NCBI GenBank assembly: GCA_045577175.1
Contig: JAZNHT010000037.1
Span: 1-64,000, forward strand
Reading direction: 5' to 3'
DNA: 64,000 bases
From: SIG701 sp045577175
GTDB taxonomy: Bacteria; Bacillota; Clostridia; Oscillospirales; CAG-272
A model generated the notes under the pieces. The model searched no databases, was not told the DNA's origin, and saw only the letters and a list, made by a program, of their open reading frames with translations. The stretch's first letter is position 1. Every line of letters begins with the position of its first letter. Below are positions 51,156-59,441 of the stretch, piece after piece. The translations under genes were made by a program, and so were the position numbers.

Positions 51156-53264
51156 TTATCTGTCTCTGAAAATCTCAAGATCTTTATAATACACAATGGT
51201 AACGTTTGTGAAATAGGCGTTGATGATCTGTTCGTAATCGTAGCCAAATTCACCGAGATCGTTCGCACCGTGCTGGCTCATGCCGGCACCGTGTCCCCAT
51301 CCTTTGCCGACAAATATAAAATTCTCAGGCGAGGACGCAGTTTCCGTTGCAGCAGTGGTGTGTACCGTATACTCCTTGACCGTCTGCGGATGCGTGATCG
51401 GTCCCGTTACAGGTTCCGGCTCCGCAACAGTCGGCGGTTTGAGATTTCCGCTTGCATAGGCAGAGGCATTTTCCGCCGTAAGCACAAGTGCCGTTTCTCC
51501 GCTGAGGACGGTTTCGCCGGATGCAGTGAGAACAGGGGCATTGGAAAGTGTCGTCAAAACCGATGCTTGAGCCTGAATGACCGAGATAAGATTGGCGGTT
51601 TGTACGAATCCGTCCGAGGTTACATCGGCAGACGGAATTACAGTCGGACCGAGTACCTGTTTTTGCGTGGCATTGTCAATAACAATGTCACCGAGAATCT
51701 CAACAGTTTCAACGGTGTAGTCAACACTTCCCTGTCCTACGACAAAGTTTGCGCTTTTGAGATACGCGGAAAGCCCGGTACGGACACCGTCCGTGTTGTT
51801 CAGTGTGATCGAGGCACCGTTGTTGGCAGTAATGCGAAGTGTTTTTACATAGGTTGAGTTGGTCGCGTAAGCAATCGGCTCAACTGCGGTGATATAGCTG
51901 CCGCCGGAAAGCGCGCTGTATCCTTTTGTGTTGACGAGATAATTGTAAAGCTCGGTCGGCGAGACCTCAACCTTCCAGAATCCGTTGTAGTGGTCGGACT
52001 CCGTGTACCTTTCCCACGGTGTCTGACGCCCTACGAGATACTCTTTATTGCTTCCGCCCCACACTTCATTGATGCTGACGGTACACCCGCCGCAGCTGGA
52101 GGAGTAATAGGTGGACGCGATCTTTCCGTTGTATTCGATAATCAGTCCGTGTGTGCGTGTGGTCGCTTCGATGACCGTATCATTCACGCGGGCGGCACCG
52201 TGATATGCCTGACAATGGGAGGCGTTGCACAGATCGAAGCCGTGGGCGGACTGGTGTCGATTCAGAGAGCTTGCGGCATACGAACGAGCGGCGATGGCAA
52301 ATGCACTCTGCGTTTCGATCTCCCAGGAAGGGCTGATCTCATACGGGAGAACGCCCTGCACATACTGATCGAGCGTCAAAACATTGACTACAGCTATGCC
52401 GTTTGCTGTTTCGGAGATGTGCCTCTTATAAGAAAAAACACCGTCATAGACATTGTTGGCAGGTGATTTTATGTAATTCGTTTTGCTGCCGGTCTGAATG
52501 GCGGACAAGCCAAGCGTCGTGCCGTCGGATGTATCATAGGAAAACAGAAGCCGATTTGAGGACGGTTCAATCAGAACGACAGATGTTTCGGACGGTTCCG
52601 TCACGTATGCAGCGTAAATCGGCAAATACTGCGCGATAACGGGAAGCATTGCATCTGCGTCGGCGTATGTAACGAAGTTTCCGACGCGAATGCGGAGGAC
52701 TCCGCCAAAGTAAGAGGGGAACGCATAGAGTCCGGCAGGACTAAGCACAGCATTGAGCATATCGATCTGCTGCGAGAGAGAGGATACGTCAAAAACAGAA
52801 AAATCAGACAGGAACTCAACATGATACCCACCGATAACAGCGGAATACGGATCGGACGTTTCGGAATATCCGTCCGAGGTGTTCACAAGATTGGCATCGG
52901 CGGCAACGGTTACCGTTGTTTCGGGAATCTGCCAGAAAGGGACAAAATTGAAAACACCGTCAGATAGCGGTTGAGAGCCGAGCGTGTATCCGGCCGGTGT
53001 TGTTGTCTGAAAACTTTTCGGCACTCCATCGGCGTATTTGAGTCCAATGCGAATGTTAATATCATCAACAAGGGCACCGCCCTGTATCGGTGAAACGGAA
53101 TATTCGGAAGCAGATGAAGAAAAAACCAAAATAGAGATAAGATAATACGCAGTGCTCGCAATCATCAAAAAGGCAAGAAACCCTGCAAAAATCCGTACAA
53201 GCAGCTTCGTGCGTCGCTCGCGTGCCGAGCCGTACTTTTCCTTACTGTTTTTCAGATCACTCAA
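51156..53264 (-). CDS. SpoIID/LytB-domain protein (peptidoglycan lytic transglycosylase-like)
   Basis: A 702-residue protein, about twice the length of SpoIID. An N-terminal membrane segment lies at about 23-48. The SpoIID domain spans about 285-480 with V-L-P-Y-E-I (catalytic Glu), S-F-A/A-I-A-A-R-S-Y-A-A-S and S-S-S-C-G-G; the closing G-K-G-W-G-H-G-A-G-M-S-Q-H-G-A motif is displaced to about 655-670 by an insertion of some 170 residues. A SPOR-like pattern lies near 190-230. SpoIID degrades septal peptidoglycan in engulfment; whether this protein does so or acts as a LytB-like vegetative protein is open. Its start overlaps the preceding gene by eight bases. Confidence 0.82.
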   Translation of the reverse strand: MSDLKNSKEKYGSARERRTKLLVRIFAGFLAFLMIASTAYYLISILVFSSSASEYSVSPIQGGALVDDINIRIGLKYADGVPKSFQTTTPAGYTLGSQPLSDGVFNFVPFWQIPETTVTVAADANLVNTSDGYSETSDPYSAVIGGYHVEFLSDFSVFDVSSLSQQIDMLNAVLSPAGLYAFPSYFGGVLRIRVGNFVTYADADAMLPVIAQYLPIYAAYVTEPSETSVVLIEPSSNRLLFSYDTSDGTTLGLSAIQTGSKTNYIKSPANNVYDGVFSYKRHISETANGIAVVNVLTLDQYVQGVLPYEISPSWEIETQSAFAIAARSYAASSLNRHQSAHGFDLCNASHCQAYHGAARVNDTVIEATTRTHGLIIEYNGKIASTYYSSSCGGCTVSINEVWGGSNKEYLVGRQTPWERYTESDHYNGFWKVEVSPTELYNYLVNTKGYSALSGGSYITAVEPIAYATNSTYVKTLRITANNGASITLNNTDGVRTGLSAYLKSANFVVGQGSVDYTVETVEILGDIVIDNATQKQVLGPTVIPSADVTSDGFVQTANLISVIQAQASVLTTLSNAPVLTASGETVLSGETALVLTAENASAYASGNLKPPTVAEPEPVTGPITHPQTVKEYTVHTTAATETASSPENFIFVGKGWGHGAGMSQHGANDLGEFGYDYEQIINAYFTNVTIVYYKDLEIFRDR

Positions 53265-53841
53265 TGGTATAAGCCCCCCGTACCATAATGAACGCGGTTT
53301 CGGATGTCACAAGCACACCGCGACCGTCTGCTCGCGGAACAAGCAAAAGATGGTTTGCAGTAATCGGAACACCGTGCGAGAGATCCTTGGCTCCGGTGAG
53401 GTCGGAAATTCCTCCGAGGGAGTTGGCATCGAGAATAACACAAGCAGTACCGGCACGAAGGATCAGCTCGCAGGACTCACCGCACATGATCTTTTGACCG
53501 AACGAAAGCTGCAAAACGGTAAACGTATAGCTCGCATCCGATGAGGAGGAAGGCTCCGTGTCAACTGGCGTCTGCGTTTCCGGTCCCGTAACGGGTGCTG
53601 TATCCGTTTCGGTGGGAATTTTCTCAAGGTTGTCCACTTTAGTTTCGAGATTTGTGACTCTCGTCAGAAGGTCGGTAAGCTGCGGATCGATCTCCGTTGC
53701 CTTGAACTGCTTGAGATAACTGAGAGAAATCAGCGGATCGCTCGTTCCGTCGTAGGCGGAGACCGCAACAGCGGCGGTCAACAAAGACAAAACCAACGCA
53801 AGAGAAAGAAGAACGGTTTTTGTTTTTCTTGTGTTTTTCAT
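53257..53841 (-). CDS. secreted protein with coiled coil and low-complexity linker, unknown function
   Basis: A 194-residue protein with signal peptide (about 1-28), a short coiled coil (about 50-75, L-T-R-V-T-N-L-E-T-K-V-D-N-L-E), a Thr/Pro/Ser-rich linker (about 75-105) and a C-terminal beta-rich domain with two Cys (C-G-E-S-C). The C-terminal end resembles hypothetical proteins preceding SpoIID-like genes, but I cannot name a family. Start 53841 has AGGAATT upstream. It is translationally coupled to the SpoIID-like gene, so a joint envelope role is likely. Confidence 0.6.
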   Translation of the reverse strand: MKNTRKTKTVLLSLALVLSLLTAAVAVSAYDGTSDPLISLSYLKQFKATEIDPQLTDLLTRVTNLETKVDNLEKIPTETDTAPVTGPETQTPVDTEPSSSSDASYTFTVLQLSFGQKIMCGESCELILRAGTACVILDANSLGGISDLTGAKDLSHGVPITANHLLLVPRADGRGVLVTSETAFIMVRGAYTIE

Positions 53842-53899
53842 ATACAATTCCTGTTCTTTCAAAATTCAGAGCGTGCGCTCATAAGTATCACTACTATAC

Positions 53900-53927
53900 A
53901 TTATACATAGAATCCAAAAAAAATCAA
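53900..53927 (-). promoter_or_regulatory. probable promoter of the coiled-coil/SpoIID-like operon
   Basis: Minus strand TTGATT (53922-53927), 16-base spacer, TATAAT (53900-53905). Confidence 0.5.
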
Positions 53928-53992
53928 GTCAAAAATGGTTACATATGATACATACAGTCACTTTTATGCAATTTTGCCATCAAAAGTGCCGG

Positions 53993-56227
53993 TTATTCGA
54001 GCGAAAGCTGCTTCTTGCCGGATTCGACAGAGGCAAGCGTTACGCCGGCAGCAGGGATCTTGATTTTTTTGCACTTGGATGCTTCGGCGAACGCGGTGAT
54101 CGACTCGCCGCTCACTGCCGCAGTAATCCGCTGTCCTTTTTTGAGAGAAAACAGCGAGACACCGGAGGATGTTCTTGTACTCATTTCGGGCACAAGGTTT
54201 GAGCGTATGAGGATCGCCTTACCGCCGTCGGAAATCATGAGAATATCGATCGGATCAATCTCGTAGAAAGCGGCGACAATCGGTGAGGAGGCACTGAAAG
54301 CCCCGCTGAGCTTGCGTCGGTTGGATTTCGTCTCGTAGGCGGAGACGGGAACACGCACGCCTTTTCCGTTCTCAAAAATGAAGACAACATGATGTTTCGG
54401 ATTGTATTCGGTAAGGGCTTTTGCCATGATGGGTAGTTCCCCGTCGTCAAATTTAAGGAAGGCGGGTAAATAATCACCGAGCGCGGATGCTTTCGTGTTG
54501 GTGAAATCATCGAGCTTTGCTTTATACGCCTGCGCACCGTTTGTGAACACGAGCAGCTCGGCACGGTTTTCCGTATCCTCGCTGCTCGCGATAACGTCGC
54601 CGTCCTTGAGCTTTTGCTCATCACTTCCGCGCAGAGACTGGTGCGTGATCTTTTTGAAATATCCCTCCCGTGTGAGTACGATACGGACGTCGTAATTCTC
54701 AACGGCAGTCTCTTCCTTCACGGCAACGATGTCCTCCGCATAGATGAGCTGCGTTTGACGCGGTTTCGCATACTTCTTCTTGATGTCGGCAAGCTGTTTT
54801 GCGATGTATGCCTTCTGCTTCAGCTCGTCTCCGATCAGTGCTTCCAACTCGGCAATCTCCTGCTGGAGAGATTCGATCTCCTTGATTCTGCCGATGATAT
54901 ACTCACGGTTGAGGTGGCGGAGCTTGATTTCCGCGATGTATTCCGCTTGTATCTGATCGATTTTGAATCCGACCATAAGATTCGGTACAACGTCGGATTC
55001 CTTCTCCGTCTCGCGGACGATGCGGATTGCCTTGTCAATATCGAGCAGAATTTTCCCGAGACCGCGGAGAAGATGGAGCTTATCCTTCTTTTTCGCGAGA
55101 TCGTAAGTGAACTCACGGATGAGACAGTCACGGCGGAAGCGGATCCACTCATGCAGGATTCCCATAACGCCGAGCTGACGCGGCGCGTGGTCAATCAGCA
55201 CGTTGAAGTTGCAGGAGAAGCTGTCCTCAAGTGTTGTGAGCTTGTAGAGCTTCGCCATTACCGCATCGGGATCGGCACCGCGGCGAAGATCGATCGTAAT
55301 GAGCCGCTGACCGTTTTTGTCAATCGAGTTCATGCAGTCCGTAATCTCTTTAATCTTGCCGTCGTGCACGAGATCGCGGATCGTTTTGATGATCGTATCC
55401 ACGACCGTGGAATACGGAATTTGCACAATATCGATGGAGTTGTTCTTTTTGTCATAAGTATACCGCGCGCGCATACGGAACGAGCCGCGTCCCGTCTCGA
55501 AAATTTCTCGCATCTGCTCACGGTCGTAAATGAGCTGTGCCCCTGTGGAGAAATCGGGGGCTTTGATAATGTCGAGCATTTTATCGACGGTAGTCTTCGG
55601 GTTTTTCAGAAGCGCGATCGTGCCGTCGCAGATTTCGCCAAGGTTGAAGGAACAGATTTGCGATGCCATACCGACTGCGATGCCCATGTTCGGTGAGACG
55701 AGAATATTCGGAAACGTCGTCGGCAGGAGAGACGGCTCCTTTGTCGTGTTGTCGTAGTTCGGAACCATATCGACCGCATTTTTATCGATGCCGGAGAAAA
55801 GCTCCGCGCAGATCGGATCGAGCTTCGCCTCGGTATAACGGGAAGCGGAAAAAGCATCGTTGCTGTAATGCTTGCCGAAGCTACCCTTTGAGTCAATGAA
55901 CGGGTGCAGGAGCGCTTCGTTTCCCTTTGTAAGGCGGACGAGTGTTTCGTAAATCGCCATATCGCCGTGCGGATTGAGCTCCATTGTGGCGCCGACAATC
56001 TTCGCGCTTTTGACACGGGGACCGGACATAAGTCCCATTTTATACATCGTATAGAGCAGCTTACGGTGCGACGGTTTGAAGCCGTCGATCTCCGGGATCG
56101 CACGGGAGATGATTACGCTCATGACGTAGGGCATGTAGTTTTTTTCAATCGTCTCGGTGATCGGTTGATTCTGAATCTCCGCCAAGGTCTCCTCGGAAAC
56201 CGGGACGGGTACTTTCTTCTTAGCCAT
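53993..56227 (-). CDS. parC: DNA topoisomerase IV subunit A (type IIA)
   Basis: A 744-residue type II topoisomerase A subunit. The winged-helix region has I-P-E-I-D-G-F-K-P-S-H-R-K-L-L and the catalytic Tyr in S-A-S-R-Y-T-E-A-K (near residue 131). The C-terminal half is a degenerate beta-propeller without the GyrA box Q-x-x-G-G-x-G, which favours decatenating topoisomerase IV over gyrase. No ParE/GyrB partner gene is adjacent; the gene is instead 11 bases downstream of sua5. Confidence 0.88.
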   Translation of the reverse strand: MAKKKVPVPVSEETLAEIQNQPITETIEKNYMPYVMSVIISRAIPEIDGFKPSHRKLLYTMYKMGLMSGPRVKSAKIVGATMELNPHGDMAIYETLVRLTKGNEALLHPFIDSKGSFGKHYSNDAFSASRYTEAKLDPICAELFSGIDKNAVDMVPNYDNTTKEPSLLPTTFPNILVSPNMGIAVGMASQICSFNLGEICDGTIALLKNPKTTVDKMLDIIKAPDFSTGAQLIYDREQMREIFETGRGSFRMRARYTYDKKNNSIDIVQIPYSTVVDTIIKTIRDLVHDGKIKEITDCMNSIDKNGQRLITIDLRRGADPDAVMAKLYKLTTLEDSFSCNFNVLIDHAPRQLGVMGILHEWIRFRRDCLIREFTYDLAKKKDKLHLLRGLGKILLDIDKAIRIVRETEKESDVVPNLMVGFKIDQIQAEYIAEIKLRHLNREYIIGRIKEIESLQQEIAELEALIGDELKQKAYIAKQLADIKKKYAKPRQTQLIYAEDIVAVKEETAVENYDVRIVLTREGYFKKITHQSLRGSDEQKLKDGDVIASSEDTENRAELLVFTNGAQAYKAKLDDFTNTKASALGDYLPAFLKFDDGELPIMAKALTEYNPKHHVVFIFENGKGVRVPVSAYETKSNRRKLSGAFSASSPIVAAFYEIDPIDILMISDGGKAILIRSNLVPEMSTRTSSGVSLFSLKKGQRITAAVSGESITAFAEASKCKKIKIPAAGVTLASVESGKKQLSLE

Positions 56228-56238
56228 AAATTCCTCTT

Positions 56239-57297
56239 TCAGTTGGATTCGGCTTCACTGCCGGACACATGTACAATCTTGCCGCCGGATGCACGGATCA
56301 GTCGGTTATATAGGGCAAGATATTCGCCCGATGCGGGCGGGAGCTTGATATAGACACGTGTACAGCCGATCTCATCGGCGTGACGCAAAAGGGTAAACAA
56401 GGAGTGTGACTGTGCCGCCGCACCGGCATTTACACCGGCACTGAGGACGGAGCATCCTGTAAACCTGTCTGCAAGATCATCAGAAACGGCGACCGCCTCG
56501 CTCGGTGTGAGGTTCGCCTTTACAAATGCTTCAAAAGCATCATCGGATGCGTCAACAAGAACGACCTCGGCATTCGGTGCGTAGTGCTTGTATTTCATTC
56601 CCGGGGAGAGGGGCTTGTCCCCCGCTTCCGACGGATCGGTTACCGCACGGGCGATTTCAACCGTACCGCACACACGCGCAAGCATGATCTCCGTAACTGC
56701 ACCGGGACGCAGGATGATGCACCCGTCATCCGTCAGTTTGATGACAGTGGATTCCAGTCCGATCTCACACGGACCGCCGTCCAGGATCATCTCAATCCGC
56801 CCGTCCATATCATAAAGGACGTGCTGTGCCGTTGTCGGCGATGGCGAGCCCGAGCGGTTGGCGCTCGGCGCCGCGATCGGTACGCCTGCCGCACGAATCA
56901 GCGCCCGTGCGAACGGATGGGACGGACAGCGCACAGCGACGGAATCAAGTCCGCCCGTTACGCTCGGCGGAACGGTATCCTTTTTCGGCATGATGACGGT
57001 AAGCGGACCGGGCATGAATGCCTCTGCGAGCTTATAATACAGTGGCGGAACATGTGCGATCGCTTCCGCCTCGCAAGGCTCTGCCACATGCACGATCAGA
57101 GGATTGTCGGACGGTCGTCCCTTTGCGGCATAGATCTTCCCTGCCGCCTCCGCGCTGAACGCAGACGCGCCGAGACCGTATACTGTCTCGGTGGGCATAC
57201 CGACCAGACCGCCGTTTCGGATGATTTCCGCGGCACGGGCAATCTGCGCTGCATCCGTATCGGGAGCTATGCCGAGCTTTACATATTCGGTTATCAC
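56239..57297 (-). CDS. tsaC: threonylcarbamoyl-AMP synthase (Sua5/YwlC, TsaC family)
   Basis: A 352-residue Sua5-type protein. The YrdC domain (about 1-210) has G-G-L-V-G-M-P-T-E-T-V-Y-G-L-G and K-G-R-P-S-D-N-P-L; a C-terminal Sua5 domain (about 230-350) follows after P-L-S-P-G-M-K-Y-K-H-Y-A-P. It makes threonylcarbamoyl-AMP from Thr, bicarbonate and ATP for the tRNA t6A37 modification. It overlaps prfA by four bases, a pairing found in many bacteria, so both serve translation fidelity. Confidence 0.95.
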   Translation of the reverse strand: MITEYVKLGIAPDTDAAQIARAAEIIRNGGLVGMPTETVYGLGASAFSAEAAGKIYAAKGRPSDNPLIVHVAEPCEAEAIAHVPPLYYKLAEAFMPGPLTVIMPKKDTVPPSVTGGLDSVAVRCPSHPFARALIRAAGVPIAAPSANRSGSPSPTTAQHVLYDMDGRIEMILDGGPCEIGLESTVIKLTDDGCIILRPGAVTEIMLARVCGTVEIARAVTDPSEAGDKPLSPGMKYKHYAPNAEVVLVDASDDAFEAFVKANLTPSEAVAVSDDLADRFTGCSVLSAGVNAGAAAQSHSLFTLLRHADEIGCTRVYIKLPPASGEYLALYNRLIRASGGKIVHVSGSEAESN

Positions 57298-58382
57298 GGC
57301 TGTCCTGCCTCCTTTTCGGCGAGCTTTGCGGCGGCATCTGCCTCTGCAAGCGCATCTGTCATAAAGTCTATATCACCGTTGAGAAATGTATCCAGCGCAT
57401 AAGAGGTGAGTCCGATACGGTGATCCGTCACACGCCCCTGCGGATAGTTGTATGTTCGAATACGCTCGCTACGATCGCCTGTTCCGACCTGCGATTTTCG
57501 CTCCGAGGCGATCCTGTCCGCCTGCTCTCGCTGCTTCTGATCGAACAGCTTAGCACGAAGTAAACGCATCGCTTTATCCTTGTTCTGAAACTGGCTTCGC
57601 TCATTCTGGCACTCGATCACGATGCCCGTCGGCTTGTGTGTCAGACGGACGGCCGATTCTGTTTTGTTGATATGCTGACCGCCTGCACCCGAGCTTTTGA
57701 TGGATTCGATGTGGATGTCGGCAGGGTTGATTTCGATTTGCACATCCTCCGCCTCGGGAAGGACGGCAACGGTTACGGTAGAGGTATGAATACGCCCCGA
57801 CGATTCCGTTTCGGGAACGCGCTGGACACGGTGGACGCCGCTTTCAAACTTGAATCGGGAATAAGCCCCCTCCCCGCTGACAAGGAACGTAATCTCGCGG
57901 TAGCCGCCGAGACCTGTCTCCGTTGCACTTGCAAATTCCGTTTTAAATCCGTGTGCGGTCGCACACATTACGTACATGCGGTACAATACCGCAACAAACA
58001 ACGTCGCCTCGTCACCGCCCGCGCCTGCGCGGATTTCGACGATGACGTTTTTGTCATCGTTCGGATCGGGCGGAACAAGAAACACTCTGAGCTCCGCACG
58101 GAGCTTTTCAAGAACGGCTTCTGCATCCCTGTACTCCTCCTCTGCGAGTGCGCGAATCTCCTCATCCGCTTCGTTTCTGCGGAGGAAATCCGCGTCTGCC
58201 ATCTGCGCTTCGGCTGATTCATACCGTGTGATCTTTTCAACGATCGGTGTAAGTGCGCTGTACTCCTTCAAAACGGATGCGTACTTTGCGCTGTCCGATA
58301 CGGTTTCGGGCGAGGCAAGCAAATGCTCAAGCAGTTCGTGCCGCTCTTTATGCTGTTTTAATGTATCAAGCCACTGCGCCAT
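57294..58382 (-). CDS. prfA: peptide chain release factor 1
   Basis: A 362-residue class I release factor for UAA and UAG. The G-G-Q peptidyl hydrolysis motif is in S-S-G-A-G-G-Q-H-I-N; the stop-recognition tripeptide region reads R-V-P-E-T-E-S-S-G-R-I-H-T-S, the RF1 form (P-x-T rather than S-P-F of RF2). Length is typical. GGAGG precedes ATG. It heads a prfA-sua5-parC operon. Confidence 0.97.
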   Translation of the reverse strand: MAQWLDTLKQHKERHELLEHLLASPETVSDSAKYASVLKEYSALTPIVEKITRYESAEAQMADADFLRRNEADEEIRALAEEEYRDAEAVLEKLRAELRVFLVPPDPNDDKNVIVEIRAGAGGDEATLFVAVLYRMYVMCATAHGFKTEFASATETGLGGYREITFLVSGEGAYSRFKFESGVHRVQRVPETESSGRIHTSTVTVAVLPEAEDVQIEINPADIHIESIKSSGAGGQHINKTESAVRLTHKPTGIVIECQNERSQFQNKDKAMRLLRAKLFDQKQREQADRIASERKSQVGTGDRSERIRTYNYPQGRVTDHRIGLTSYALDTFLNGDIDFMTDALAEADAAAKLAEKEAGQP

Positions 58383-58423
58383 ATGTTTGCCTCCTTCGAA
58401 ACAGTATCGTATGTATATACGGA

Positions 58424-58456
58424 CACCGCTCCCGCGTAAGTTACGCGGGAGTGGTG
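58424..58456. other. strong hairpin between eda-VOC and prfA
   Basis: CTCCCGCGTAA (58429-58439) pairs perfectly with TTACGCGGGAG (58441-58451), extended by CACC/GGTG outside. No T-run follows on the minus strand, so its role as terminator is uncertain. Confidence 0.5.
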
Positions 58457-58466
58457 CGTATACGGA

Positions 58467-59429
58467 TTATTTTTTCACGAGATGGCAGGCGAAGCCGCCG
58501 ATTTCTTCTTTCAGATACACGCTGACGAGCTTGCCCTTTGCGTCGTATTTCTTTGACTCCTCATCGAAGAGAACGCCCATTCTCGACAGATACGCCGCTG
58601 CGCGGTCAACGAAGTTTGTTCCGATTGCAATATGACCGTGCGTACCGCGTCCGGGAGACTTCAGGATTTCAAACAGCTTTGCCGCCCAAACGGAGCCGGT
58701 GTGCTCCTCGGAAGTAAATCCGAAGAGATTGGCAAACGTGTCCGCCGCACTGCGGCTTTCGGTTTCGCTCTCTGTATTGATGCCGAGGTGGTGGAGATCA
58801 AACCCGAGCATTTTGACGACAGCCTCACGGGTGAGTGCCTCGATGGCATTCCAATCCTCCGCGTCAATCAGCGACTCCTTCACCATAAAGCTGCCGCCGC
58901 AGGCGATAACCTTATCAAAACGGAGATACTCGAGCAGGTTGTCCGCATTGATGCCGCCGGTCGGCATGAAACGGATATTTCCGTACGGTGCGGACATGGC
59001 TTTAATCATGCCGATGCCGCCTGCCGCCTCCGCAGGAAAGAATTTGACCGTATCAAGTCCAAGCTCGATAGCCGCCTCAATATCGGACGGATTGGCGCAT
59101 CCGGGCAGAATCGGGATGCCGATCTTCTGACAGTGACGCACCGTGTTCGGATTCAGACCGGGACTGACGATGAATTTTGCACCGGCAGCCTTGGCGCGAT
59201 CCGCCTGTTCTGCGTTCAGGACGGTGCCGGCACCGACAAGCATATCGGGACACGCCTCCGCGATGGCGGCGATTGCTTCCGCGGCGCACGCGGTACGGAA
59301 GGTGATCTCAGCCGCAGGAAGACCGCCGCGGCAAAGAGCCTGCGCAAGCGGAACAGCCTTTTTCGGATCGGTTATCTTTATAACGGGAATAATACCGATT
59401 TCGTAAAGCAATTCATTCATGGTCTTCAT
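58467..59429 (-). CDS. eda: KDPG/KHG aldolase fused to a VOC (glyoxalase-like) domain
   Basis: A 320-residue two-domain protein. Residues about 1-208 are a complete class I KDPG aldolase: E-I-T-F-R-T (catalytic Glu), G-A-G-T-V-L, and the Schiff-base Lys in T-V-K-F-F-P-A-E, with P-T-G-G-I for phosphate. It splits 2-keto-3-deoxy-6-phosphogluconate to pyruvate and glyceraldehyde-3-phosphate. Residues about 213-320 form a VOC fold (L-H-H-L-G-I-N, G-H-I-A-I-G-T-N, Y-L-K-E-E-I-G-G-F). The start at 59429 is eight bases from AGAGGG; the ATG six bases earlier is too close. It follows the M18 aminopeptidase gene after 12 bases. Confidence 0.9.
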   Translation of the reverse strand: MKTMNELLYEIGIIPVIKITDPKKAVPLAQALCRGGLPAAEITFRTACAAEAIAAIAEACPDMLVGAGTVLNAEQADRAKAAGAKFIVSPGLNPNTVRHCQKIGIPILPGCANPSDIEAAIELGLDTVKFFPAEAAGGIGMIKAMSAPYGNIRFMPTGGINADNLLEYLRFDKVIACGGSFMVKESLIDAEDWNAIEALTREAVVKMLGFDLHHLGINTESETESRSAADTFANLFGFTSEEHTGSVWAAKLFEILKSPGRGTHGHIAIGTNFVDRAAAYLSRMGVLFDEESKKYDAKGKLVSVYLKEEIGGFACHLVKK

Positions 59430-59441
59430 GGGCATACCCTC

